64,000 nt of DNA from Gari tellinella (taxonomy: Eukaryota > Mollusca > Bivalvia > Cardiida > Psammobiidae): NCBI GenBank assembly GCA_922989275.2, contig OV277864.1, positions 3,038,001-3,102,000 on the forward strand, written 5' to 3'. Below, one piece after another: positions 10,502 to 20,867 of the stretch. The stretch's first letter is position 1, and every line of letters starts with the position of its first letter. The notes under the pieces were generated by a model. It worked only from the letters and a program-made list of their open reading frames with translations. It had not been told where the DNA came from and did no database searches. Made by a program: the position numbers and the translations under genes.

Positions 10502-10704
10502 CAGGGCTGCCAAAAGTTGATCTTGAAAAATCATAAGATTTCCGAATATTCAGTTTTTCAGGCGCGATTACTTTGAGCAGACTGAAAGTAAAGCAGAATG
10601 CGCCTGAGGGCGCATTCTGCTGTACTTTCAACCTGCTTTAAGCTACTAAATGTTAGGATAAAAGTACGAAGATTTCGGAAAAATCAGGAAAAATGGCAGC
10701 CCTG
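10502..10704. mobile_element. hAT-like MITE carrying the family D hairpin
   Basis: Ends CAGGGCTGCCA and TGGCAGCCCTG are exact inverted repeats. The 8-mer TGCTTCAG occurs at 10494-10501 and again at 10703-10710, overlapping the last two bases of the element, which suggests an 8-bp target duplication of hAT type. The centre is the GCAGAATGCGCC/GGCGCATTCTGC hairpin otherwise found in TTAA-flanked family D. Confidence 0.75.
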
Positions 10705-10922
10705 CTTCAGTCGACTCATTTCCTTGCAGCTGAATTAACAAAACACGATTACCTGCATACCTTGCTAAATACTCTGAATAATCCTGAAAATAACGACCTG
10801 TTTATTGCCGTGTTTCTTGTTTTTCAATTAAACTATAATGTTGACTGGCTTAAAATTGCAGATGTGGTTCTGTTTCTTAACCCTTTCACTGACACGCAGT
10901 CGTTAAGGCGTCATTTTACCTT

Positions 10923-11143
10923 TTAACCCCTTTAGCGTCTTAATCAAAGTACAATGTGTTTGCAAGTAGTTTGGTTCCTGATTAGACGCCGCGTCACGCG
11001 GCGTCTAATCAAGAACCAAACTGTTCGAAACTGAGAAATTTTGTTTCTAATGTCAAAATACCTAGATTTTATATTTGAGAAATAAAAGCAAAAAAACGGT
11101 TTATTGTTGAAAGCTGATGACGTCATGGCACTGAAGGGGTTAA
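10923..11143. mobile_element. Family C MITE with intact core
   Basis: TTAACCCCTTTAGCG to CTGAAGGGGTTAA. The core is GATTAGACGCCGCG/CGCGGCGTCTAATC, where both arms carry the same T/A substitution relative to other copies. A second TTAACCCTTTCACTGACACG starts upstream at 10877, so two family C ends lie close together. Confidence 0.8.
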
Positions 11144-11499
11144 CCCATTACTGTATATCGTCCACAAAGAAGCATTAACAAGCGCGTCACACGGCGTATC
11201 GCCAGGGTTTGCGTTTTTGCAAATTCATTTGAACTGATTGGCTGTATTGAAAAACACTATAGTTTCTTTAGATTCGCCCATATACATCTGTGTTACAATC
11301 TCACATAAAGTACATAGGGAGAGTCCATTGCAATCCCCAGACATAAATGGGTTAAACGTATAAAAATACGTACTGTTACATGTATGTAACACTGACTCAG
11401 TTAATGATTGTACAATGCACATAAATGCTTGAGGCATAACAGCTAAGCTAAGACAAAACATACATATTCCTAACACACATGAGTAGTGTTTACTCAGCT
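11144..11499. other. No gene seen
   Basis: Non-coding. A weak family C-like phrase (CAAGCGCGTCACACGGCG) lies near 11178. An 83-codon minus-strand frame has no recognisable motif. Confidence 0.4.
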
Positions 11500-11710
11500 G
11501 GAGCCCGTTTCATAAAACTTCGTAAGACAAATGTTGTCGTAAGTCAGATTATAAAAGTCTCAATTTTTGTTTATTTCTCCATCTAATCCTGTCTTGTGAC
11601 ATCTCTTTGGAATCGTCTTGAAACTACGATTCCAAAGAAATGTCACTAGACAGGATCAGATAGAGAAATCAGAAATTTAATTTATTCTCAAGTTTTATGA
11701 AACGGGCCCC
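11500..11710. mobile_element. Family F palindromic MITE
   Basis: GGAGCCCGTTTCATAAAACT at the left is matched by AGTTTTATGAAACGGGCCCC at the right. The inner arms form a hairpin (TGGAATCGT/ACGATTCCA, and CTGTCTTGTGACAT with partner). A second copy lies at 61464-61709. Ends of this kind are common in invertebrate MITEs. Confidence 0.85.
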
Positions 11711-12011
11711 TGAACTGTAAGTTGATCGCGTTCAAGAAACAGACTCAACTCTTTCAGCTCCAATTATTCAGTTATTTGATATGATATATTGTAAGGGTTT
11801 AATTTAATAAGACGCGTTCAGCAGGCAAAGTGTTAAACATTTTGGAGCCTGGTCAGAGTCCAAGGTTATAAAGCTTTTCAGTTGAGTCTAAAATCGTTCT
11901 CAAGCATTTGATTGGTCAGATTTAAGTCTAGGCTCAAATCTGAACAATCAAATGCCTGATAATACACTCAGATTCTGCTCAAACGCCCTATAACATTAGA
12001 CCCAGGCCCAG

Positions 12012-12112
12012 AGTTACCCGACGTCTGATCTGGCTCGATATTGTTTGCAATGGAAACATTGTTTTCGCACAAACGCGCTGATTGGGAAAGAATTACGCAT
12101 TCTCCACCGGAA
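12012..12112 (-). mobile_element. Family A MITE fragment
   Basis: Half a core (TTACCCGACGTCTGATCTGG, then ATTGTTTGCAATGG), the short arm (ACAAACGCGCTGATTGGGAA) and the terminal TTCTCCACC. The left half is missing. It lies 18 bp before a complete copy. Confidence 0.55.
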
Positions 12113-12130
12113 ACAGTTTGGATCAAGGTA

Positions 12131-12386
12131 CAGTGGAGAAGACGTTATTCTTTCCCAATAGACGCACTTACGCTAAAACTATTATTTCCATTGCAAACAA
12201 TTTGGAGCCAGATCAGACGCCGGGTAACTCTGGGTCTGGGTAACCTGGCGTCTTATCAGGCTTCAAACTTTTGCCACTCAGATTAACATAAATGGTCAGA
12301 ATTGCCAACAATTTGTTATTTTCTACGTTTTATTGCATTTCGTTTCCTTTGCGTTTAAACGGGAAAGAATAACGGTGTCTCCACTG
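12131..12386 (+). mobile_element. Family A2 MITE
   Basis: CAGTGGAGAAGACGTTATTC to GTGTCTCCACTG with TA flanks. The core has a local duplication (GGGTAACTCTGGGTCTGGGTAACCTGG), so the hairpin no longer closes symmetrically. Confidence 0.85.
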
Positions 12387-12676
12387 TAAGACACTCAATA
12401 GCTCGGCGTCTTATCAGGATCAAAACTGTTCGGGAAACTTTTTAAAAAAATAAATGTTTTGAAAATTCTATTTTCAAAACAATAGCAGACGCAATATGTC
12501 ATATTATAAGGTAGTTCGTCAAAGATTTATACAATAATCGTCTCTAACACTGTTTTAAGATAGTGCTGTTATTACAAAAAAGTTTCTTGCTAACTTAAGG
12601 GAAATAACTCTTAAGTGATATATACTTTTTTTTTTTATCTAAGAGCAAATCGAATGTAGTCTTACTCTTACATGTA

Positions 12677-12922
12677 CAGTCGAGAAACCGTTATTCTTTC
12701 CCGTTTAAACGCAAACGAACCGCAAACGCAAAACACTTAAATGTCGAAAATAACATCTTTTTGACAATGCTGACCATTGGTTTTAAGCTGAGTGGCAAAC
12801 AGTTTGGAGCCAGATTAGACGCCGTGTTACCCGGCGTCTGATCTGACCCAAACTGTTTGCACTGGAAATAATAGTTTTAGCGTAAACGCGTTTATTAGGA
12901 AAGAATAACATTTTATACACTG
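12677..12922 (-). mobile_element. Family A2 MITE
   Basis: CAGTCGAGAAACCGTTATTC to TTTTATACACTG, with TA flanks. Long arm first with GCAAACGCAAAACACTTAAA. The core GACGCCGTGTTACCCGGCGTC carries one unpaired change. Confidence 0.85.
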
Positions 12923-13107
12923 TATCATGCTAAGCGGCTAACATTTGCGAAAAATTGGTATCAAAATCGGAGTCTGATCATGACCTTAACTGTTTGCCAC
13001 TCGAATTCAACGTTGATTGCATAAAAAGGTAAGGGAACACTGACAAAGATTTTTTTCCCATACTAAATACTTGTAGCAGACGACAATTTAGCATGAGAAA
13101 TGTAATT

Positions 13108-13476
13108 CAGTGCTCCCTCCCTACAACGGCCCTCCCAACAACGATTCCCTCCTTAAAACGACCCTTGCCGAAGTTCCCTAAACAGGAAACAGTAAAATCG
13201 TGTCTTATGCATTTACTGATGCAATATCGTCCGCTGAAAATTGTCGTTTGCAGTTTTTCTCAATGTTACATACAAGTTTTTATTTTATAGAAGAAATATA
13301 ATGGTGAGTGACATCAGCTTGAATCCCGATCAGACGCCGCGTTACGCGATGTTTGATCTGGATTCAGGCTATTTGCAAATGTACGCCAAGTCTTAATTTC
13401 CCTCCCTTTACCGATTCCCTCCGAACAACACGAATAATATGTACCTCCCATTGGGTGTCGTTGTAGAGAGGATGCG
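13108..13476 (+). mobile_element. Family B MITE
   Basis: CAGTGCTCCCTCCCTACAAC to TTGTAGAGAGGATGCG, with a worn right end. The core is GACGCCGCGTTACGCGATGTT, asymmetric. The TAGCAGACGACAATTTAGCATG phrase just upstream is a separate repeat trace also seen at 4272-4312. Confidence 0.8.
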
Positions 13477-13717
13477 TTTTTACATTGATTTCGAAATGAT
13501 CACTGTTTATCCGGTACATGTATGTACAGTGGATGAGATGCTATTATTTTCCCATTGAATATCTCTCATCTTTGTCTTCACTGTTTGCATAGGACAAGTG
13601 TACTACTCACGGGTACATTGGTTGTAAAAAGACGCGTATACATGTAGAGCTATGCGTGACAGAAATACATTTAACAGGAATCTGTAGTTGAGAAAGTTAG
13701 GGTATTTGGTTTGATTA

Positions 13718-13961
13718 CAGTGGAGTTATTATATCCCGTTTTTAACATAAACGAAACGCAAACGCATGGCAATAAAACGTAGAAAATGACAACTTGTTGA
13801 AAATCCTGACTATTTTCTTTTAAATCTGAGTGGCAAACAGTTTGGAGCCTGATCAGAACATGGGTTTCCCGGCGTCTGATCTTGGTCAAAACTGTTTGCA
13901 TAGGGAATAATAGTATTAGCGTAAAAGTGTTTATTGGGAAAGAGTGGCGTCTTCTCCACTG
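13718..13961 (-). mobile_element. Family A MITE
   Basis: CAGTGGAGTTATTATATCCC to GTCTTCTCCACTG with TA flanks. The core is partly eroded (CTGATCAGAACATGGGTTTC). A short left-end fragment starting CAGTGGATGAGATGCTATTA lies at 13527. Confidence 0.8.
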
Positions 13962-14009
13962 TATCTAAGATCGGTTCAATTAATTTCTTGTTGCGGGGGT
14001 TCGACTATA

Positions 14010-14253
14010 CAACGGAGAATATGTTATTTATTCTGATAAACATATTTATGCTACACAATTATTTCCATTGCAAACAATTTGAGCCACATCAGACACCGGG
14101 TAATCCGTCTTATGAGGCTACAAACTGTTTGCAACTCAGATAGAAAATAAATTGTGATCATATACATGTAAAAAAAGCTGCCATTTTAAACATTTCCTTG
14201 TTACGCTTTAGTTTTGTTTCACAAGAGAGAATAAAATAGCGTGTTCTCCGCTG
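14010..14253 (+). mobile_element. Diverged family A MITE
   Basis: CAACGGAGAATATGTTATTT to GTGTTCTCCGCTG. The matching C-to-G change at the right end (CCGCTG) preserves pairing with AACGG only in part. The core is shortened (GACACCGGGTAATCCGTCTTATGAGG). Confidence 0.7.
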
Positions 14254-14426
14254 TAATATTAAAAGTAGAATGGAAGTATATAGAGAGTCGAGACTGGTTG
14301 ATATGGTATATATTTTCTCCTGTTTGATCAAAATGTTTTATACAATGAAACAAACGTGAAATATAATTAATGTGCAGAAGTCAAACATATATCGTATATA
14401 CAGTCAAACCTGTGTTACATGTTATA

Positions 14427-14657
14427 CAGTAGAGAAATCGTTAACGCGTTTACGCTTAAACTATTATTTCAAGTACAAACAGTTTGGAGCCAGATCAGAC
14501 GCCGGGTAACCTGGTGTTTGAACTGGCTCCAAACTGTTTGCCACTCAGCTTAAAATCAAGTCAGCATTGTCAAAATGTTGTTATTTTCTACATATTAGTG
14601 TATTGCGTTTGCGTTTCGTTTGCATTTAAACGGAAAAGAATAACATTTTCTCCACTG
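14427..14657 (+). mobile_element. Family A2 MITE with shortened left end
   Basis: CAGTAGAGAAATCGTTAACGCG lacks the CTTTCCCAATAA segment. The core (GACGCCGGGTAACCTGGTGTT) and long arm are otherwise present, ending TTTTCTCCACTG. Confidence 0.8.
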
Positions 14658-14964
14658 TATCAAGCATGAAATCTTTTCAAACAAAATAGGCCACATCCTC
14701 TCTAGGTTAACCGATATTTATCTTATTTTATGTAAAGGTACATTTTCGTGAAATAGACCTTTTTCTAACATTCAAGCAGTCACTTTTAACGGAAAATTAC
14801 GGTTTTCAATTTATGTCTAGTCCATCCTTTTGCTGTTCAAGGTAGTTTTTGCAATAGATTGTAAACAGACAAAATAGACGATCTTGACTGGCGGGTCCTG
14901 TAGGAGCCTATCCTCAGTATTTACATGTACACTGTTTGCTATTTTACATGGATTGATACATGTA

Positions 14965-15219
14965 CAGTGGAGAAAACGTTATTTTTTCCCAATAAACGCG
15001 TTTACGCTAAAACTTTTATTTCCATTGCAAACAGTTTGGAGCCTGAACAGACGCCGGGTAACCCGGCGTCTCGGCGTCTGATCAGGCTCCACACTGTTTG
15101 CCACTCAGATTAACATGAATAGTCAGAATTGTCGAAATATTGTCGTTTTCTACGTTTTATTGCGATGCGTTTGCCTCTCGTTTGCGTTTAAACGGGAAAG
15201 AATAACGTTTTCTCCACTG
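14965..15219 (+). mobile_element. Family A2 MITE, complete
   Basis: CAGTGGAGAAAACGTTATTT to GTTTTCTCCACTG with TA flanks. The right core arm has a 9-bp duplication (GGCGTCTCGGCGTCTGATC), which makes the hairpin lopsided. Confidence 0.88.
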
Positions 15220-15376
15220 TATACTGTATGGACTAGCACTGGTGTGTGCTTAGATCATACTTGTATATCTTTATTGGTGTCTAAACATAAATAGTTAAAG
15301 AAATATCTCAAGTACTTTTCTTTGAAATATGCTACATGAAGTTCGCATTTTTCCGATAACAAATACACAACAAATA

Positions 15377-15475
15377 CAGTAAAACCTCAATAAATACGAC
15401 AACAAAAGAAGGATAATTAGTTGCATAAAATACAGGTGACAGCTAAAAAAGGAAGGTGAACGTTAAACAGAAAAG
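15377..15475 (+). mobile_element. Family E MITE, left half
   Basis: CAGTAAAACCTCAATAAATA, then GGTGACAGCTAAAAAAGGAA and GTTAAACAGAAA, matching the left half of the complete copy at 34564. The right half is missing and a family A element begins 18 bp later. Confidence 0.55.
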
Positions 15476-15493
15476 TTTGGGTCTGATCAGTTA

Positions 15494-15740
15494 CGGTGGA
15501 TAAAACGTTATTTTTTCCCAATAAACTCGTTGTCGCTAAAATTTTTATTTCTATTGCAAACAGTTTGGAGCCAGATCAGACGCCGGGTAACCCGGTGTCT
15601 GATCAGGCTCCAAACTGTTTGCCACTCAGATTAAAACTAGTAGTCAGAGTTGTCAAAACGTTGTCCTTATAGACAATTTAGTTATTTGCGATTGCGTTTC
15701 GTTTTCGTTTAAACGGGATAGAATAACGTTTTCTCCCCTG
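15494..15740 (+). mobile_element. Family A2 MITE, complete
   Basis: CGGTGGATAAAACGTTATTT to GTTTTCTCCCCTG, with TA flanks. The core GACGCCGGGTAACCCGGTGTC has a single mismatch. A fragment (CCCGACATCTGCTTTGACTCC) follows directly. Confidence 0.82.
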
Positions 15741-16174
15741 TACCCGACATCTGCTTTGACTCCAAATTGTTCGCAACAGAAATTATTTTTTAGTACAAAA
15801 GCCCATTTTTGAAAGAATCGCGCCTTTTTATGCGGTTCACCTCATTTAGAATTACCGAAAAAAACAAATTTGCTTGTTCATCATCAACACATTAAACCTT
15901 AGTGAGGAGTATTCTCGTTATAAACAAACTGTGTACCTTAAAATAGTGCACTTGTCCTGTTCAAACATTTTGGACACATATTAGAGGGCTCGTATAGGAG
16001 AAATCAGATCAAGGAATGCACTATTAGTAATATTTGCCATTTATTGTAAAAGTTTCATGATTGTGGGATTAAATTCTGACCCCTAACGTGGTCAGAAGTC
16101 TCTTCTATCATTTGACCTAGTGTCCTACTTTTTAGTTTGACATTACCCACATTCATTACTGACCTTGATTTTGT
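15741..16174. other. No gene seen
   Basis: Mostly unique non-coding sequence. A stretch with TGACCTAGTGTCC and TGACCTTGA wording near 16110-16170 suggests an old retroelement tail immediately upstream of the SINE. Confidence 0.35.
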
Positions 16175-16533
16175 TTGGCGGTAGTGGCCCAATGGTTAAC
16201 ACCTTGGACTACGGTACCAGGGGTCTTGAGTTCGATCCCCCGCCGGACCACCGGTCTGACTAGGGGATTTTTCTGAATCCCCGATGATGAACAGGAATGT
16301 TCTTGAGCAAGACATGTACCGCGAATTGCTTCTATCCACCCAGGGGTTAAAATGGGTACCTGTGAAGGGTCTGAGTCGGTACTGCGGCTGCATTTGACTG
16401 CGCCATATGTTAGCAGTGCTCATAGGCAAGATGGCTCGATGATCAGGGTAGTATATGTACAGTCGGCTGAGCGGTCATTCGGACTGAAAGTGGACTTTAA
16501 CTTGGTATATTTATTTTTTATTTTTATATCATG
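16175..16533 (+). mobile_element. tRNA-derived SINE, copy 1
   Basis: The head carries RNA polymerase III promoter boxes: an A-box-like TGGCCCAATGG (16185-16195) and a B-box-like GAGTTCGATCC (16228-16238), spaced as in a tRNA gene. The tRNA-like head is followed by an unrelated body (GTACCGCGAATTGC, then GCGGTCATTCGGACTGAAAG) and a T-rich tail. A second copy in reverse orientation at 53022-53373 shows it is dispersed. SINEs are copied by LINE machinery; the partner LINE is not identified. Confidence 0.88.
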
Positions 16534-16697
16534 ATGTGCTTGTTTTAGGATTTTAGAGCACACAATGAGTATCATTTAGTGCTCTCAATATTTCCTATGA
16601 TTTGATCTACTAGTTTACTTCATGTACTCCAACTAACTAAATTGCTTCGATTTTGTCAAGGTGTTCAGTATGAGCAACTTTTATGATTTTGCAGCTA

Positions 16698-16929
16698 CAG
16701 TGGAGAAAACGTTATGCTTTCCCGTTTAAACGAAACGAAACGCAAACGCAAAACTCTAAAACGTAGGAAAGTGCAACTTTTGGACAATTCTGATAATTCA
16801 TGCAAACAGTTTGGAGCCTGATCAGACGCCGGGTTATCCGGTGTCTGATCTGGCTCCAAACTGGTTGCATCGGAAATAACAGTTTTAGCGTAAACGCGTT
16901 CATTGGGAAAGAATAACGTTTTCTCACTG
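16698..16929 (-). mobile_element. Family A2 MITE
   Basis: CAGTGGAGAAAACGTTATGC to GTTTTCTCACTG, where one C of CTCCACTG is deleted. The core is GACGCCGGGTTATCCGGTGTC. It has a shortened spacer between the long arm and the core. Confidence 0.85.
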
Positions 16930-17193
16930 TAAATACATGTACATGTGTACACATATATGGCTCCTTCAGTGTTTAGAACTTGTTACAATTATATTATTGT
17001 CTAGCTTTTGTCAAAATAATCATTCACAGCAAGTTTCAAGAATTTGCAATTCGATATTACCGAACATGGCAAATGACCAAGTCCTCTGATGACAATGTTT
17101 ATTTACGGATCAAACATATTCAAACAGATTCTACAGTTTGAAAATTGAGAAACATCATGATGAAAATCAAATTTAAATCAGACCAGTCTTGTA

Positions 17194-17386
17194 CAGTGGA
17201 GAAAACGTTATTCTTTCCCAATAAACGCGTTTACGCTAAAATTATTATTTCCATTGCAAAAGCGTCTGACCCCGGTTAAAATAAATACTCAGACATGTCG
17301 CAAAATTGTTTTTTTTTTCAATTTTATTGCTGTGCGTTTGCGTTTCGTTAGCGTTTAAACGGGAAAGAATAACGTTTTCTCCACTG
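17194..17386 (+). mobile_element. Family A2 MITE with deleted core
   Basis: Perfect ends CAGTGGAGAAAACGTTATTC and GTTTTCTCCACTG. Most of the palindrome is gone, leaving GCGTCTGACCCC between the arms, which suggests a deletion through the hairpin. Confidence 0.85.
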
Positions 17387-17765
17387 TCGATATTGTGCAA
17401 TATTGCTATGATAATACGATCATTAGCCCCTACGCCCACTTTCTTTGAAAAACGTTTGAAGGTTAAAGCAAGGGTACATGTTTATATATGAACAATGTTG
17501 GTTTATTGGGGATATTGGTTTCAGAAAAGATATCGTTGTTGACGGACAGATGGACGGCAAACAGAGGGTATCATAAATACTTACTCTGACCACTTTGTGC
17601 TCTGATTAACTAAACATGTTAGAACTATCAAAAACGCAAAACTATGACTTGGTACCAAATTGCAGTTTCTGTGAATAAATGTTAAAATGAATGATACTGT
17701 TGATCTTTGTACATTCAATATACACACATGGCTACATTGTATGTGCAGGATGTGTAAATGACACT
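17387..17765. other. No gene seen
   Basis: Non-coding spacer. The antisense 78-codon frame at 17581-17817 has no recognisable motif. Confidence 0.4.
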
Positions 17766-17960
17766 CATAGTGGAGAAGACATTGGTCTGTCCCAATAAAA
17801 GCCTTTGTGTTCAACATTAAATTTCAATGCACACAGTTTGAAGCCAGCTCAGACACCGGGAAACCCATCGTTTATCAGGATTCACACTATTTGCCACTCA
17901 GATTAAATGACCTGCATTCAATTTATTTTCGTTCAGCATAAAACGCATTTATTGGGATAG
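17766..17960 (+). mobile_element. Family A MITE fragment
   Basis: CATAGTGGAGAAGACATTGG with CCCAATAAAAGCC short arm, a decayed core (AGCTCAGACACCGGGAAACC) and then ACGCATTTATTGGGATAG, which looks like a second short arm rather than the expected long arm. Confidence 0.55.
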
Positions 17961-18282
17961 TACATGTACACAGTCTTGCCCATTCTAAGCATCACCAGAT
18001 CAACAGTTAATCATAATGTTTGATTGTTCATCTATATAGTCGACAAATCGACAACATATGCATTATACCACAAGTAGAAATGAATAATGGCGGTTTGAAA
18101 TCAGCCAGGAACAATGTTAGGCATTACTCTCTGACTTATATTTACAAACAGTGTGTATATTCTTTGTACAAACACTGAATTATGGTTTTGACTCTGACGA
18201 CTGACAAACTGTGACGATCTTGGTTAAATTCAACCATTTACGGATCGATATAAGAGCGAGTAAATTGAAAGTTTCTAACATT
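17961..18282. other. No gene seen
   Basis: AT-rich non-coding sequence with no repeat match recognised inside the window. Confidence 0.4.
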
Positions 18283-18395
18283 TCCCTCTTATTGTCCCAT
18301 CCAAAACCACTCACTAGAACTGTCTTGATGGGACTACGCATTAGAGTAGTCTCGAAGAGACGATTCTAATGAGGGATCATAATATAGGGCTTGGT
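18283..18395. repeat. Palindromic repeat with GTCTCGAAGAGAC centre
   Basis: ATTAGAGTAGTCTCGAAGAG and the following ACGATTCTAAT form a hairpin. The same GTCTCGAAGAGACAATTC centre is found at 39570, inside the element at 39472-39661, so this is probably a relative of it. Confidence 0.5.
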
Positions 18396-18657
18396 AAAAA
18401 CATAAAGAAGTAAGTAATTGAAATATGCATCTTAATTGTAGCTCTGCCTTATGTACTCAAGAAGATTTAGAAAGATCATTTAGTAATAATTTCTAGGGAA
18501 CTGCAGAAGAATTTAGGAATTATAATCAAAACATCAAATTTTGTGCTCTCATTTAAAAACATTAAAAAACGGTACAACATATTCTTAGTTATCTCAGATG
18601 TATATTATGTACAGACAACAATGAATGATATGTTTTACATATAACTATATATACATA

Positions 18658-18904
18658 CAGTGGAGAAAACGTTATTCTTTCCCAATAAACGCGTTAACGC
18701 TAAAACTATTATTCCGAGTGCAAACAGCTTGGAGCCTGATCAGACGCCGGGTAACCCTGCGTCCGATCAGGCTCCAAACTGTTTGTTACTCAGATTAAAA
18801 TAGATAGTTGGAAATTGAAAAAAAGATGTCATTTTTCTATAGTGTAATGTTTTGCGTTTGCGTTTCGTTTGCGTTTAAATGGAGAAAAAACGTTTTCTCC
18901 ACTG
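18658..18904 (+). mobile_element. Family A2 MITE, complete
   Basis: CAGTGGAGAAAACGTTATTC to CGTTTTCTCCACTG with TA flanks. The core GACGCCGGGTAACCCTGCGTC has one mismatch. The GGGAAAGAATA box before the right end is altered to GGAGAAAA. Confidence 0.87.
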
Positions 18905-18968
18905 TATAACAAAGCCTCGCTATGGCCACCGCTCAAAAGAAGACTCGTTTATTGTGTTTAAAACAAGT

Positions 18969-19090
18969 ACAGCGGAGAAGACGTCATCATTGCCGTTTAA
19001 ACGTAAACGAAACACAAAACAGTAAAATGTTTTCGTTTCCCTATGTTATTGTGCGTTGCGTTGCGTTTCGTCAAACATTCTTCCGATTGA
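18969..19090 (-). mobile_element. Family A MITE fragment
   Basis: CAGCGGAGAAGACGTCATCA and GTTTAAACGTAAACGAAACAC form a long-arm start, followed by a second reverse-oriented long-arm phrase (GTTGCGTTTCGTCAAAC). No core is present. Confidence 0.5.
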
Positions 19091-19133
19091 TCGTGGTACG
19101 TAGGCATGATCAAACTATCTATGTCATCTCTCA

Positions 19134-19356
19134 CAGTGGAGAAAACATTATTAACACCTGTTCAAACGAAACTAAATACAAACGCAATGCAGCAAACTGT
19201 TTAAAATTACAATTTCATGAACCTTCTGACGAAATATATTAATCTGAGTGACAAACAATTAAAAGCCTGATCAGATGGCGTCTGATCTGGCTCCAGGCTG
19301 TTTGAATAGTTTAAGTAAAAAGGCGTCAATTTGGAAAGAGTAACGTCTTCTCCTCT
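19134..19356 (-). mobile_element. Diverged family A MITE
   Basis: CAGTGGAGAAAACATTATTA, long-arm remnants (CAAACGAAACTAAATACAAA), a very short core (CTGATCAGATGGCGTCTGATC) and a right end GTAACGTCTTCTCCTC. Confidence 0.65.
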
Positions 19357-19965
19357 AAAGCAATGAGAAGTGACATGCAAGCATTCGCATTCACAATACC
19401 TGTTATCGTTCCTAAAGAGTATTTTAAATGTGCAAGTACTTTATAAAAACACATTGACCTGTCCCTAATAGTAAATATTTCACTATCTCTCATCCTAGCG
19501 CACTTTATCATTATACTGGAAAATGTGTTTTTCTTCCCCGTTGAAACGCCATGCATTACTGTAAAATATAGAACGGTAAACAAATGTTCACGATATAAGC
19601 TAATACCTCGTTATTTGAGTAGTAAGCATGTTTGGGCCACATCAGACTCAAGCTTACCGGGGTTTGATAAAGCTCCAAACTAATTGCACTGGACAAAATG
19701 TTTTTTGCCATAACGCGATTTTTGGACCAAATAAATGTTCTTAATTGCACGGCGCTAAATGGCTACATGTATCTATTGCGAACAAATGGTATGTAAGGGA
19801 ACTTAATGTAATGGATAAGCTCTTTTTGAATGAATAAAGCGTCCAATGACTGTCAAACAGTTGGTTTCATAGTTATAAGACGTGATAGATGTACATGTAC
19901 CACCTTTTGCTAAGCATGGTGAAATTTTGTTTACTGTTTCATTCCATATAAACATGTACATTTTA
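19357..19965. other. No gene; faint family A trace
   Basis: Mostly non-coding. A worn family A body can be read at about 19515-19740 (TGTTTTTCTTCCCCGTTGAAAC, then AGACTCAAGCTTACCGGGG and AAGCTCCAAACTAATTGCAC), without clear ends. Confidence 0.4.
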
Positions 19966-20189
19966 CAGTAGAGAATACTTTTTCTCTCCCATAAGCGTGT
20001 TTTTACTGCGCTAGTATTTCCAATTCAAACAGTATGGACCCTGATCAGACTCAAAACTGTTTGTCATTCATACTAAAGTAAATCACGTCTGAAATTTCCA
20101 AAGGTTGTCATTGTCTGCATTTTATTGCACTGCGTTTGCGTTTTCGTTCGTTTAGACGTGGAAGGGAAAGCATAACATCTTCTTCGCTG
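19966..20189 (+). mobile_element. Diverged family A MITE
   Basis: CAGTAGAGAATACTTTTTCT to ATCTTCTTCGCTG. The core is collapsed to GGACCCTGATCAGACTCAAA, so half of the palindrome has been lost. The long arm (GCGTTTGCGTTTTCGTTCG) is clear. Confidence 0.65.
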
Positions 20190-20567
20190 TACATGTAACG
20201 AGCAAACACTACTTCTCTCCTTTCTTTTCTTACACTGGAAATTACATTTACAAATAACAACTTTTAAAAAAGACTAAATTGTATCCTGCAAACATATACG
20301 AACGAAGTGAGGCTCTAAGCCGGACAGGTAGGATATATTACAAAAACGTCATCAGAAACAAACTGATTATACATAAATGAAAACAGTATGCGCCAAGTTC
20401 AAAAGTAGTGCGTTATAAATAAAACAAATCAGGACCAGTCTTACTTGTATCTACTACATGTACATCAACATGGTATGTAGCGTTCTCTTACTTGTCTTTA
20501 AAAATAGTATAGACACTGATCAGATGCCGCGTTGAAAACAATACGTCTGAACAGTGTGTACAGTGTA

Positions 20568-20806
20568 CAGTGGAGAACACGTTATTCTTTCCAGCATATG
20601 AAACGCAAACGCATTGCAATAAAATGAAGAAAATGACAACTTTTTGACAATTCTGAATGTTGATTTTAACCTTGATGGCAAACAGTTTTGAGCCTAATCA
20701 GACGCCGGGTTACCCGGCGTCTGATCTGGCTCCAATCTGTTTGCATTTGAAATCATAGATTTAGCGTAAACGCGTTTATTGAGAAGGAATAACGTGTTCT
20801 CCACTG
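20568..20806 (-). mobile_element. Family A2 MITE in the receptor 3' region
   Basis: CAGTGGAGAACACGTTATTC to GTGTTCTCCACTG, with TA flanks and a perfect GACGCCGGGTTACCCGGCGTC core. It lies 61 bp beyond the receptor stop codon, in an orientation that puts AATAAACGCG on the gene's sense strand. It is therefore likely within the 3' untranslated region. Confidence 0.88.
20775..20780 (-). promoter_or_regulatory. Candidate poly(A) signal AATAAA
   Basis: AATAAA reads on the receptor's sense strand 87 nt downstream of the stop codon and belongs to the short arm of the family A element. It is the canonical hexamer; its use as the actual 3' end signal is inferred. The TGTTTGCA and GTTTGGAG stretches beyond it could serve as G/T-rich downstream sequence. 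Confidence 0.4.
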
Positions 20807-20867
20807 TACACAGGTTGCATGGTCAGAAAGCCCTTTTAGCGCGATGACTCTCAAATACAACAAGGGG

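Noticed and set aside
10565..10640. Hairpins read as Rho-independent terminators
   Set aside because: No following T-run in the right place, no bacterial gene context, and the hairpins belong to dispersed elements.
16175..16250. A functional tRNA gene
   Set aside because: The A and B box words are present, but the sequence does not close a clean acceptor stem and it continues into a SINE body repeated elsewhere.
16196..16429. Similar peptides encoded antisense to both SINE copies (also 53121-53354)
   Set aside because: The similarity follows from the repeat itself; the frames have no domain and run opposite to the tRNA-like promoter.
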